Shown here piece after piece: positions 56,270-64,000 of a stretch of 64,000 bases of DNA. The position numbers and the translations under genes are program-made. The notes below the pieces were generated by a model. It did not search any database and was not told the DNA's origin. It saw only the letters and a list, made by a program, of their open reading frames with translations. Numbering within the stretch: the stretch's first letter is position 1; each line of letters starts with the position of its first letter. The stretch comes from CAVONB01 sp963697205 (GTDB taxonomy: Bacteria > Pseudomonadota > Alphaproteobacteria > Rhizobiales > Hyphomicrobiaceae), in the NCBI GenBank assembly GCA_963697205.1, contig CAVONB010000003.1, positions 99,232 to 163,231 on the forward strand, in the 5' to 3' direction.

Positions 56270-57217
56270 CCCTCGACACATCCGTCCGGGGCAGCTACCG
56301 GCCCCGCCGCAAACGCTCCGGCACTCCGCCGCCGTTCCAGCTCACCGACCGCGACATCGACATGATGCGCGTCATCGCGCGCCATCGCTTCCTCAACTCC
56401 GGTCATGTCCGCCGCCTGATCCCGGGCTCGGAGAAGAACATCACGACCCGCCTCAAGAACCTCTTCGAGCACGCCTATCTCGACCGGCCGCAGTGCCAGT
56501 ACGACTTCTATCGTCCAGGCGGCGGCTCGGGCGCTGATCGTCTATGCGCTCGCCGACAAGGGCGCCGCGCTGTTGCGCGACCGCGACGGCGGTGCGCCGT
56601 CGCATTCCGGATCGTGGGCGCACAAGAACCGCAAGGCCGGACGTCCGTTCCTGGAGCACACGCTCGCCATCGCCGACTTCGCCGTGGCGCTGACGGCCGA
56701 TGTCGCGGCCAGCCCCGACCTCGATGTCACGGAGGGGGCGTCACTGGTGGCGCGGCTGCCCGCGTCGACGCGCGACGCCGACAAGCCCTTCCGGCTGTCG
56801 GTGCCGGTGATCTTCCGCTCGACATCGCACACCATCGCGGTCGAGCCGGACTACGCCTTCTCGCTGGGGTCACCGGTCGACGGCTGGCGCCGCAACTTCC
56901 TGGTCGAGATCGATCGGGGCACGATGCCCGTCGAGCGCTCCGACCTGACGCAGACCTCGATCCTGCGCAAGTTCCTGGCCTACCGCGCCATCTGGCAGGC
57001 GAAGCTCCACACAACCGCGTTCGGCTGGCGCAACTTTCGTGTGTTGTTCGTGACCTCCAGTATCGAACGTACTGACACGATGCGTGACGTGCTGAGCCGG
57101 ATGACCGGCGGCGGCTCGCCGCTGTTCTGGTTCGCCGATCGCGAGGCTCTCGCTGCGCGCAACAGTCTTGAGCACGTCTGGATCGACGGCCAAGGCCACG
57201 AGCGCCGGATTCGATAA
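56266..57217 (+). pseudogene. Replication-relaxation family protein, one frameshift
   Basis: A protein of about 316 residues matching the replication-relaxation family of conjugative and integrative elements. A winged helix opens it (FQLTDRDIDMMRVIARHRFL, then SGHVRRLIPGSEKNITTRLK and NLFEHAYLDRP). An extra G at about 56528-56532 shifts the frame, which then continues ALIVYALADKGAALLRDRDG, RPFLEHTLAIADFAVALTAD, FLVEIDRGTMPVERSDL and FRVLFVTSSIERTDTM. The middle LVEIDRGT segment resembles a nuclease-like core. It is translationally coupled to the membrane/primase-like gene. Members are thought to act in plasmid DNA processing. Confidence 0.75.
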
Positions 57218-57364
57218 GGACAGCGATGGGATGCAAAGCGCTTCTTGCTGCCCAGTGAAGTCCGAGCACTCACCAGAAAGCACCCCGCGGCCTTCCGAGC
57301 GCCGGCCCCTCGTCGGGGCAAGGGCCGGCTCCGGAAAGCACGCGGGACGATGAGTGCTGGAACA

Positions 57365-57400
57365 AGAAAAAGCCCCGCATGTCGTTTGGACATGCGGGGC
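57365..57400 (-). terminator. Intrinsic terminator of the minus-strand gene ending at 57407
   Basis: A perfect 12-bp stem (57372-57383 with 57389-57400) with a 5-nt loop. On the minus strand it is followed by TTTTTCTTG. It lies 6 bases after the stop of the small gene. Confidence 0.85.
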
Positions 57401-57406
57401 GTGCCG

Positions 57407-57634
57407 TCAGCCTTTGCCGCGACGGCTCTGGCGCGGCGGGTCGGGCTCGGCCGCGTCGCTCGGCTCGCGCAGCACCAGGCGGTTGTCGAGCGGCAGCGCC
57501 GACAGCGTGATGTTGAAGCCCTTGCCGTCCTTGTGCGCCCAGGCCGCGCCGATCTTGAGCCAGAACGGATCCTCGCTCTCGCCGCGATCCTCGACCGTGA
57601 ACACGTTGTGCGTTGGCGCACTGTTGGTGCCCAT
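57407..57634 (-). CDS. Small conserved plasmid/ICE-type protein
   Basis: A 75-residue protein (FWLKIGAAWAHKDGKGFNITLS, in part), with a hydrophilic tail (SDAAEPDPPRQSRRGKG). The pattern W..IG.A..HKDGKGFN..L.ALPL..R is one I associate with small accessory proteins of alphaproteobacterial plasmids, but no function is known. The start is ATG 57634 with GGAGG five bases upstream. It has its own perfect terminator, so it is a separate transcription unit against the surrounding plus-strand genes. Confidence 0.65.
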   Translation of the reverse strand: MGTNSAPTHNVFTVEDRGESEDPFWLKIGAAWAHKDGKGFNITLSALPLDNRLVLREPSDAAEPDPPRQSRRGKG

Positions 57635-57862
57635 GAAAGCCTCCATCGGTTGTCAGGATGATCAGGTGTGCCGCTGCGCGGCACCCTGATCATTATCGCC
57701 GATGCGGGCGTTCCTCGCCTCTTGACCAGGATGCGAGCACGTGTCGTGAGCGCTTTGAACGAAGAGCCCCGTGATAGACTGGCGAGAGCACGCACTCGCG
57801 ATCTCCCCGACGGTGGCCAGCCGCCATTCCGGCCGCTGGCGTTCCGATCGAGGAGATTTATC

Positions 57863-58189
57863 ATGTGTCATGCGCGCATCCGCGAGCTCAATGATCGCTT
57901 TCGCCGTTGCCGGCAGGGCAACGGCCGCGTCGTCATCTCCGCCGGCCTCAACGCGCTCGGGCCGGTCGTCGTCGCCGAGGCTTGCGCCGCCGTCCGGTCG
58001 TTCGACGGCTTCACGCCCGACAACGATCCCCATGGCGAGCACGACTTCGGCGCCCTCGTCGTGCGCGGCCAGCGCATCTTCTGGAAGATTGACTATCTTG
58101 ATCCGACGTTGTCGTTCGGCTCGGAGAACCCCGCCGACGAGACGATCACCTGTCGTGTGCTGACGCTCATGTTGGCGCAAGATTACTGA
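57863..58189 (+). CDS. DUF3768 family protein
   Basis: A 108-residue DUF3768 protein. The family pattern is complete: IRELNDRFRRC at the start, GRVVISAGLNALGPVVVAEA, then VRSFDGFTPDNDPHGEHDFG, and IFWKIDYLDPTL with ADETITCRVLTLMLAQDY at the end. These small proteins occur on plasmids and islands of alphaproteobacteria; the function is unknown. ATG 57863 has AGGAG seven bases upstream. A terminator follows 6 bases after the stop. Confidence 0.88.
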   Translation: MCHARIRELNDRFRRCRQGNGRVVISAGLNALGPVVVAEACAAVRSFDGFTPDNDPHGEHDFGALVVRGQRIFWKIDYLDPTLSFGSENPADETITCRVLTLMLAQDY

Positions 58190-58195
58190 GCGCCC

Positions 58196-58224
58196 TGCCC
58201 CAGCACCAAGGCTGGGGCATTTTC
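58196..58224 (+). terminator. Intrinsic terminator after DUF3768 gene
   Basis: A 9-bp stem (58196-58204 with 58211-58219), loop ACCAAG, followed by four T. Confidence 0.82.
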
Positions 58225-58873
58225 ATATCGATCGCTGTGTTTCAGATCTGGGGCGGCCCCTCCCGGCGGTCGGGTCGTGCTTATATGAAGGACGCTGTCA
58301 ACCTCATTGTCGCCAATCCTTTTGTTTGACCCGCGCCGCGAGCATCCTTCCGCCTCGACCACAGACCTCATGCGCCGTCGCGCGCAGACGCCGTCAAGGT
58401 TGGCCGTCGGGCGACGGGGGTCTTGCTGCTCGGCTGCCAGGCCACACGCTGACGGAGGCGAGCACGATGGCAGCCTCGGTTGGCGAGGCTGGTGTCGATT
58501 TCAGAAGGCATGGGGCGCCCCGCAGCCTTGCCGGCTGCGGTCGCGCTCTAGCCCGCGACAAGCATTGGTCGCGGGCCGGAGCCCCGCCTGCTCTTGCGCG
58601 CGGGTCTCCGCGCGTTGCGTTACGATCGCTTCGCCAAGTCGACGATATCAGGACCGGAGCCGTCCATCGGATGCAGGGCATGATGCCCGCATTTACTTAT
58701 ATCCGGTCGAGCACGGTGATGCTCGGACCACAATCCATTATGCACGTGGCATTCTGGCTCCGCATGGATGGGACTATTCTCTACCTCGATCGATGACTCG
58801 ATCATCACGACTACCCAAGTCTCACATCCATCCCGCGATCGGCTCGACTTCGTCCGCCGGTATCCTGTTATGC
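58225..58873. other. Non-coding region downstream of second IS110 copy
   Basis: No gene recognised: two overlapping plus-strand frames at 58307-59020 and 58326-58796 compete and match nothing known. The stretch contains GC-rich inverted segments around 58505-58580. As the flank of an IS110/IS1111-type transposase it could hold the element's end and, in the IS1111 subgroup, its guide RNA. Confidence 0.35.
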
Positions 58874-60044
58874 CTACGCCTTACAGATCGCACCGTGCGG
58901 CAGCTGGTCGGTCTGCAGATAGCGCCAGAGCACGACCATCAGTTTGCGTGCCAGCGCGATGATCGTTACCCGCCTCATGCGACTTTGCGCATCCCGAGCG
59001 CGTCGCGCGAACCACTGTGACAGTTCACTGTGTGGCTGGTGACGAAATCCACATCCAAGCCGCCTCCAGCGCCGCAGATCGGGCACGAGGATTTCCGGCC
59101 TTGTCGATGCCCTGCTCCCGCCGGCTGTCGCCGCTCGAGTAAGGCGCCGGGGTCAGGCCGAAGTACTTGGCAACTGCGCCTCGATTTCGAAACGGCCGAA
59201 AGAAGACCTCTCGAACCAGCATGGTTGCAAAATCAGGCCCGATACCTTTGAGCTTGACGAGCTTATGGATCTTGTCCCCATCGACAGTCGGGGTGGAGGT
59301 CCTGTCGAAGGCGATCTCGTTGCGAACGGCTTCGACGTCGCGCACTTGCTCTTTCAAAAGAGCAAGCCGCTGCCATTCGCGTCGAAGCTCGGCGATCAGG
59401 TTCGAGGCCAGTGGTCGCCCATCGCCGGTCTTGAGCTCATCCAGCCGATCGACCCACTTGCCGTCCTTGATCTGCGCGATACGAATTCCCTGTGCCGTGA
59501 ACAACGCCCGAATGCGATTGATGTGCCCCGTCCGCTCGCGAACAAGACGTTCGCGTTCTCTGCTGATGCGGCGCATGTCCTCCTGAGCCACCGTCGGCAC
59601 ATGCACGACGCGGCAACTCTCCCTATCGCCGTTGGTGTAAGCGATGATCGCTCTGAGCAGACGCCGCACATCCAACCGATCCGTCTTGATGTGCTTCGCC
59701 CGGCGGTCGACCAACAGGCTGGCACCATCCAGGACATAGTTCGCGACACCCCGTTCCACCAACATGCGATGAAGCCAGAAGCCGTCGTAGCCAGCCTCGA
59801 AGCACGAGATCACCTTGGCGTCGCAGATGCCGCGCGCTGCAAGTGCCTGTCTCTGCCCCTCGATCAGCGCGAGCAGACCGGTGCCGTTGCCGCCGGCCAA
59901 CTCGTGGAGGTGCGGCTTGTCAGAGAGCGCCGCAGTGAATACGGCGACCAGCCACTTCGACCGGCTAAGCTCGATTGCAACGTAAACGGTATGTTGTGCG
60001 CTTTGATCACCGCAGGCGACTGATCCGACATGAGCTGGGGTCAT
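58874..60044 (-). pseudogene. tnp: IS110-family transposase (second type), frameshifted near the end
   Basis: A DEDD transposase of about 390 residues, distinct from the copy at 27.8 kb. The N-terminus reads VYVAIELSRSKWLVAVFTAA, with Glu in VISCFEAGYDGFWLHRML and the acidic pair in KHIKTDRLDVRRLLRAI. The C-terminal domain has KLKGIGPDFATMLVREVFFR and YFGLTPAPYSSGDSRREQGI, then ARSAALEAAWMW. A shift at about 59035-59045 separates the tail SELSQWFARRARDAQSRMRR and ALARKLMVVLWRYLQTDQLP, ending at 58874. It lies among the plasmid-like genes of the right part. Both subtypes of the family need a bridge RNA for target choice. Confidence 0.88.
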
Positions 60045-60277
60045 CGTAAACTCCGTAAGAAGGGTTGCCGATCGGCTACCATACGAAGCGAACGTGGCGG
60101 CCGACGGCCTTCATGGGATCTCTATCTCGCGGGCGGTCGCCGCTCGACCGAGCCGGCCTGCGCAAGACGCGCGCACGAGGTCGATCCCATCGCCGTCTCG
60201 GCCTGCCGGTGACGATCACTCCGCCGGGCTGCTTGCCATGGGGATAACGGGCGTCGCCGCGTCGCGCGGATGCTATC

Positions 60278-61060
60278 ATGGAGGCAATGACCGACCCTGT
60301 CCGACACGGCCCGACCACGGCCGACGCTGATCCCGCCACCCCGCCGCTGGTGACGCTCGATGTCGTCGCCCGTCGCTTTATCGTCGCGGGTCTGCCCCGC
60401 TCCACCCGCACGCTCCAACGATATTGTGCCAATGGCACGCTCACCTGCGTCAAGGAAGCCACCGAGACCGGTGACACCTACTTCGTCGCCGAGACCTCGA
60501 TCGACACGGCGATCACCGCGTTGAAGCAATTGCACGCCGCCAAGGCCGGGCTGCGACAGGGCCCGCCGCTTGACGCGCCTCATGACGCGGCCGGCCGCGC
60601 CATGGCGGCCCCTGACGCACCAATCACAGCTCGAGATCCATTGGCCGACAGCGACCGACCCAGTCCGGCACCGTCCGACACCGCCGCCGCGGAAACGCCG
60701 CACCGACAGGCCGCGACCGGGGGCGACATGTCCGACACCGTCGCACTGCTCAACCAACGGCTTGAAGAGAAGGACGAGGAGATCGCCTTCCTGCGCGAGG
60801 AACTGATCGACCGGCGCGGCCAGATCAAGGACATGAAGAGCATCATCGACGGCCAGAACCAGCTGCTCGACACCATCCAGCGCAACGTCGCGCCGATCTT
60901 CAAGGCGTTGGCCGCCACCGTGCAATCGGGCCGCAGCGGTCTCGCCGCCCACATGGGCCACGTCACAAGCGACGCCGACACGGATGACCGCCATGCCGAC
61001 GAGGTGACAACTGCGGCCAGGGCAGGGGAGACCTCTCGACGAGGATCGGCCGTCAGCTGA
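60278..61060 (+). CDS. Plasmid/ICE-type DNA-binding protein: MerR-like helix-turn-helix plus coiled coil
   Basis: A 260-residue protein. The N-terminal helix-turn-helix (VARRFIVAGLPRSTRTLQRY, then GTLTCVKEATETGDTYFVAE) resembles excisionase/MerR-type DNA-binding folds. A long proline/alanine/Asp-rich linker follows, then a coiled coil (LNQRLEEKDEEIAFLREELI, QIKDMKSIIDGQNQLLDTIQ). The layout recalls KfrA-type plasmid proteins but I claim no orthology. It starts at ATG 60278; ATG 60287 is an alternative. It heads a cluster with the three small genes to 62072. Confidence 0.6.
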   Translation: MEAMTDPVRHGPTTADADPATPPLVTLDVVARRFIVAGLPRSTRTLQRYCANGTLTCVKEATETGDTYFVAETSIDTAITALKQLHAAKAGLRQGPPLDAPHDAAGRAMAAPDAPITARDPLADSDRPSPAPSDTAAAETPHRQAATGGDMSDTVALLNQRLEEKDEEIAFLREELIDRRGQIKDMKSIIDGQNQLLDTIQRNVAPIFKALAATVQSGRSGLAAHMGHVTSDADTDDRHADEVTTAARAGETSRRGSAVS

Positions 61061-61093
61061 CAAATTCCAGCATCCGTGATAGGATGGTGGCGT

Positions 61094-61357
61094 ATGTCAT
61101 CGCTGACCATCGACACCTACAAGGCGATCACGCTGCTGCAGCAGCACGGATACACCAAGGCCGAGGCCGAGGGCTTTGTCGCCGTGCTGCAAAGCGCCGA
61201 TCTGATCGATGTCGCCACCCATGGTGATATCGCGGCGCTGAGCGGCCAGCTGGCGCAACTTGACAAGCAGCTGCAGGCGACGAGGGTCGAGCTTTACAAG
61301 GTCGCCGCCGCCCAGACGCTGGTCATCGTCGGCGCGGTCGCAGCCCTCGTGCTCTGA
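61094..61357 (+). CDS. DUF1640-like small membrane-tail protein
   Basis: An 87-residue protein: an N-terminal helical region (SLTIDTYKAITLLQQHGYTK, then AEAEGFVAVLQSADLIDVAT), a coiled coil (GQLAQLDKQLQATRVELYKV) and a C-terminal transmembrane helix (TLVIVGAVAALVL). This is the layout of DUF1640/CCDC90-type bacterial proteins. The function is unknown. ATG 61094 follows the preceding gene by about 30 bases. Confidence 0.65.
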   Translation: MSSLTIDTYKAITLLQQHGYTKAEAEGFVAVLQSADLIDVATHGDIAALSGQLAQLDKQLQATRVELYKVAAAQTLVIVGAVAALVL

Positions 61358-61362
61358 GCCCT

Positions 61363-61560
61363 ATGATCGCCGTCACCCAATTGCAGCCGTGCCGCCTGTC
61401 GCTCGAGGAGCGCATCCTCGCCATGAGCCCCGAGACGATTGCGACGATCCTGCCGGTGACAATGCGCGCCAGCGGCGCCTTCAGCGAGCGCGACATCGCG
61501 CTCACCGTCGCCTGGCTGCTCGCGTATCGTGAGCAGCACCATCTCCGCGTTATCGAGTAA
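61363..61560 (+). CDS. Small hypothetical protein
   Basis: A 65-residue helical protein (LSLEERILAMSPETIATILP, then FSERDIALTVAWLLAYREQH). No family recognised. It starts 5 bases after the DUF1640-like gene, which supports it being real and co-transcribed. Confidence 0.5.
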   Translation: MIAVTQLQPCRLSLEERILAMSPETIATILPVTMRASGAFSERDIALTVAWLLAYREQHHLRVIE

Positions 61561-61718
61561 GCAGCGAGCAAAAGGCTCTGTTGAGCCGCGGTTGCGCCCA
61601 AGGTGCGCAAATCTAAACTTGTGCGACGCTTGCGCGGACGCCGCCCTGCTGGACGGCCGCCCCTTTGTCCACCGTGGGCCTGCGCTGCGCGCCGCGGCCG
61701 GGTGCTATACTGAGGACA

Positions 61719-62072
61719 ATGAAATCCTTCGGCGAGGCCATCTCTCAAAGCACCCGCAACATGATCCTTAAGGGTTTCGACCCCGTCGCCGCCGCCGGCT
61801 TCACCCAGGTGCCGAATGTCATCCTGAAATCGCCGGAGCTGAGCGTCGGCGCCAAGCTCGCCTACGCCATGCTGCTGTCCTACGCGTGGCAGAAGGAAAA
61901 ATGCTTTCCCGGTCAGGAGACGCTGGCTGACAACATGGGCGTCTCCAAGCGCAGCGTCGTCTCCTTCATCAAGGAACTCAGGGCCGCGGGCTACGTCACC
62001 GTCAAGCGCCAGGGCCTCGGCCAGGTCAACGTCTACACGCTGCACGCCAAGGTCAGCCGCAAGACACGGTAG
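61719..62072 (+). CDS. Winged-helix (replication-initiator-like) DNA-binding protein
   Basis: A 117-residue helix-turn-helix protein: FTQVPNVILKSPELSVGAKL, AYAMLLSYAWQKEKCFPGQE and TLADNMGVSKRSVVSFIKEL form a winged helix of the type found in plasmid Rep and phage replication regulators. ATG 61719 has GAGG upstream. The stop at 62072 may be premature: in another frame the next ~30 codons read PEVQNLHFQRCKVCTLEVKV, a tail I recall from related proteins, which would mean one more frameshift at about 62060-62070. It closes the 60.3-62.1 kb plus-strand operon. Confidence 0.7.
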   Translation: MKSFGEAISQSTRNMILKGFDPVAAAGFTQVPNVILKSPELSVGAKLAYAMLLSYAWQKEKCFPGQETLADNMGVSKRSVVSFIKELRAAGYVTVKRQGLGQVNVYTLHAKVSRKTR

Positions 62073-62083
62073 GTACCGGCCCA

Positions 62084-62150
62084 GAAGTGCAAAATCTGCA
62101 CTTCCAGAGATGCAAGGTCTGCACGCTGGAAGTGAAAGTATTTGCACTTC
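62084..62150 (+). repeat. Short palindromic direct repeats after the winged-helix gene
   Basis: Three spaced units of about 21-22 bases sharing TGCA...TGCAC: 62084-62104 (a perfect 8-bp palindrome GAAGTGCA/TGCACTTC), about 62108-62127 (degenerate) and 62129-62150 (GAAGTG/CACTTC). They could be binding sites for the adjacent winged-helix protein, like iterons, or part of its coding tail. An AT-rich stretch follows at 62151-62220. Confidence 0.5.
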
Positions 62151-62339
62151 CCTCTATATAATTATATACAGTGAAGAATATTCAATTGAAGAATACGCAT
62201 TCTTTTCATCCAATAAATCAAAGTCGAACCCGACCACGAAAAGCCGTTTTGTCAAGGTCCCCTTCCCTTTTCGGTGTCGCAAACGCAAGAAGACCGCCCC
62301 GAAGGACGGCCTTCCCGTTCCGTCAAGAAGAGTTTCCGC

Positions 62340-62549
62340 TCACGAAGTCAAGTCGCTCAAGTCGCGCTTGGCCAAGCGCTCCTCGATCCACGCCTCCACC
62401 TCAGCGAGCAACCACGCGACCCGGTTCTGGCCCAGCCGCAACCTCTTAGGGAATAGGCCTGCCTTCTCCAGCCGTGCGATGTGCTGAGACGAGTACTTCA
62501 CGAGTGCCGTCAGCTCTTTCTTGTCGATCAGCTTCTTCGGATGTGACAT
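62340..62549 (-). CDS. AlpA-family excisionase-like regulator
   Basis: A 69-residue AlpA/phage-type regulator with the helix-turn-helix LIDKKELTALVKYSSQHIAR and LEKAGLFPKRLRLGQNRVAW, ending in the family's WLLAEVEAWIEERLAKRD. AlpA proteins control integrase expression or act as excision factors in islands and prophages. ATG 62549 has AGGAG six bases upstream; a longer frame exists but lacks support. It is convergent with the winged-helix operon. Confidence 0.85.
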   Translation of the reverse strand: MSHPKKLIDKKELTALVKYSSQHIARLEKAGLFPKRLRLGQNRVAWLLAEVEAWIEERLAKRDLSDLTS

Positions 62550-62840
62550 CGGATTCTCCTGTTGAACGGAGCATCGCGATGCCCCAGCCTCGGCGCCAAC
62601 CGAGCCCAATGGGCAACACTGAATGTACGGCGCTTCGCGCTGTCACACAAGATTCACATGGCTGAACATAGGTGCACATTTTCGCCGATGGCGCGCGGTG
62701 GGCTCGGTCGCAACAGCCGTCGGTGCATCTCAGCGACCCCTACCCTGCTCGCCGATTTCACCACCGAAGTTGAGACCGTCACGCGAGAGGAGATCATCAG
62801 ACCCGCACGCGTCCTCGCAGCCGTTGGGCCCGATCGGGCG

Positions 62841-63752
62841 TCATGAAATGCCGTAGCGCGCTTCGAGTTCACGGATCTCCGGCAGGCCAAGGACATCCGT
62901 GACGTCGTCGAATGCCATCAGTCGATCGGTCCAGCCTTTCAGCGATCCGGTCATACGCATTTCAGTAAACAGCGCCAGAATGGCCGGTGCGGCCGCCTGC
63001 AGGGCACCGAACGGCGATATGATGACAGTAAAGCCGAGAGCGGCCCATTCATCGAGATCGATAAAAGCTGTCTCAGAGTAGTTCACCAGAGACCCCATCA
63101 GCGGGATGTCGAACGACTTGCCGACGCGCTCTATCTCGGCCCGGTCGCGGCAGTTGTATAGCAGCGGCCAGAGCACGTCGGCGCCGGCCTCGGCGTAGGC
63201 CTGGCCGCGCTCAATCAGGGCATCGATCCCCTCTTCGTGATAGCTGTCGCTGCGCACGGCAATGACGAAATCCGCGTTCCGCCGCGCGTCGACCGCCGCC
63301 TTGATCTTCTCGACCATCTCGGCCACCGGCACCACGTGGCGGCCGGGTAGATTTCCGCACTTCTTCGGCGACATCTGGTCCTCGATGTGCACCCCGGCAA
63401 CTCCGGCGCGCTCGTAGTCGCGTATCGTGCGACGTACGTTGAGTGGATTGCCGTGGCCGTTGTCGGCGTCGGCGAAGACGGGCACGGACACCGCCTCGAC
63501 AATATTGCGCGCGTGCGCGATCATCTCGGTGATCGTGATCAACCCGACGTCCGGCTTGCCGTAGACCGCGGCACTGGTCGCAAAGCCTCCCATGTAGACG
63601 GCACGGTGGCCCGCTGCCTCGGCGAGCTTGGCGGTGAAGCAGTCTTGGGCACCGGGTGCAAAAATGGTCGCCCCGCTGTCAACGTAGGCTCGAAACCTTC
63701 TGACTGGGTCGGCCGTGTCCTCGATGGTCCGGTCGGTCGTGGTATCCGTCAT
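62841..63752 (-). CDS. PEP mutase / isocitrate lyase superfamily enzyme
   Basis: A 303-residue enzyme of the isocitrate lyase/PEP mutase superfamily, resembling carboxyvinyl-carboxyphosphonate phosphorylmutase or oxaloacetate/2-methylisocitrate lyase-type proteins. The metal-binding DADNGHG segment is near residue 95. The gating loop appears as HIEDQMSPKKCGNLPGRHVV. The usual loop is KKCGH, so the residue after Gly is changed to Asn and a His comes six residues later. Other landmarks are VIAVRSDSYHEEGIDALIER and YAEAGADVLWPLLY. ATG 63752 is clear. The reaction could be C-C or C-P bond cleavage; I do not name one. Confidence 0.85.
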   Translation of the reverse strand: MTDTTTDRTIEDTADPVRRFRAYVDSGATIFAPGAQDCFTAKLAEAAGHRAVYMGGFATSAAVYGKPDVGLITITEMIAHARNIVEAVSVPVFADADNGHGNPLNVRRTIRDYERAGVAGVHIEDQMSPKKCGNLPGRHVVPVAEMVEKIKAAVDARRNADFVIAVRSDSYHEEGIDALIERGQAYAEAGADVLWPLLYNCRDRAEIERVGKSFDIPLMGSLVNYSETAFIDLDEWAALGFTVIISPFGALQAAAPAILALFTEMRMTGSLKGWTDRLMAFDDVTDVLGLPEIRELEARYGIS

Positions 63753-64000
63753 GGGAGTGCCGTCTCCTGCGCTCAGCCTCCTATCGAGGCTTCAAGGCCT
63801 GGAATATGCAAACCCAATTCTAGTTGAAGCTCAACGCGCTTGGCAAAAGAGAGCGGTCAGAAGACATCGTGGGACATCCGAGCAAGTATCGGAAACCTCG
63901 ACACGGCGCGCCGGGACCTATCGGCGTACTTGCTGCGTACCGTCCACGGTCGCTTTCGGAATACTTCTGCCGTTGCGCACGGGAGACCCGGCGTATTTGA

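Noticed and set aside
58307..59020. 237-codon plus-strand frame as a gene
   Set aside because: It overlaps a competing frame, has Arg/Ser-rich composition, no RBS at the start and no recognised motif, and it runs into the antisense IS110 transposase.
1..64000. CRISPR array, rRNA genes or prophage structural genes
   Set aside because: I saw no regularly spaced direct repeats, no rRNA-like sequence and no capsid, tail or terminase proteins. The AlpA and integrase genes alone do not make a prophage.

Overview
The window is high-GC bacterial DNA, most likely from an alphaproteobacterium of the order Hyphomicrobiales (Rhizobiales). The reasons are a PopZ/DUF2497 polar organiser in a pcm-tolC-popZ-valS block, several tripartite tricarboxylate transporter (TTT/Tct) sets, a PHA-type acetoacetyl-CoA reductase, and DUF3768, DUF6455 and AlpA-type accessory genes. 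The genus cannot be fixed from sequence alone.

Positions 1-18.1 kb look like ordinary chromosome: the end of gltD, a hibernation factor, a DUF2939 gene, the pcm/tolC/popZ/valS block on the minus strand, a tRNA-Cys gene, a tctC-tctB-tctA importer with a strong terminator inside the operon, and a phosphonate-type importer (phnD-phnC-phnE-phnE plus an EamA exporter). At 18163-18185 there is a 23-bp remnant resembling a tRNA 3' end, followed at once by a short tyrosine integrase. I read this as a probable genomic-island junction, with the island extending to the right beyond the window.

Inside the putative island, 19.5-27.4 kb is a catabolic cluster: an alpha/beta hydrolase, an LDH2-type dehydrogenase, an extradiol dioxygenase, a GntR regulator, a second tctB-tctA-tctC set and a glutathione transferase. 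An IS110 copy follows, then (29.5-34.8 kb) a conjugation-like module with two HerA/VirD4-type ATPases flanking a membrane-anchored protein with five C-x7-C repeats. Next come a small PHA locus (phasin-like protein, Cmk2-BON protein, phaB), an orphan ABC binding protein and an FMN-binding protein. From 41.1 to 47.2 kb lies a complete IS66-family element with an 8-bp target duplication, whose tnpB is interrupted by a recombinase-in-trio (RIT) element carrying three tyrosine recombinases, bounded by 6-bp direct repeats and arrays of the heptamer TTATGTG. Further right are an RTX beta-helix protein, an IS91-type transposase with its tyrosine recombinase, a secreted cysteine-peptidase-like protein, a membrane protein with a primase-like winged helix, a replication-relaxation protein, a second IS110 copy, a plasmid/ICE-like regulatory operon (60.3-62.2 kb), an AlpA regulator, and a PEP-mutase/isocitrate-lyase-family enzyme.

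At least twenty single-base frame breaks, several in homopolymers, split otherwise well-conserved genes between 14.4 and 59.1 kb. I annotate these as frameshifted genes. Whether they are real decay or assembly error must be settled from reads.
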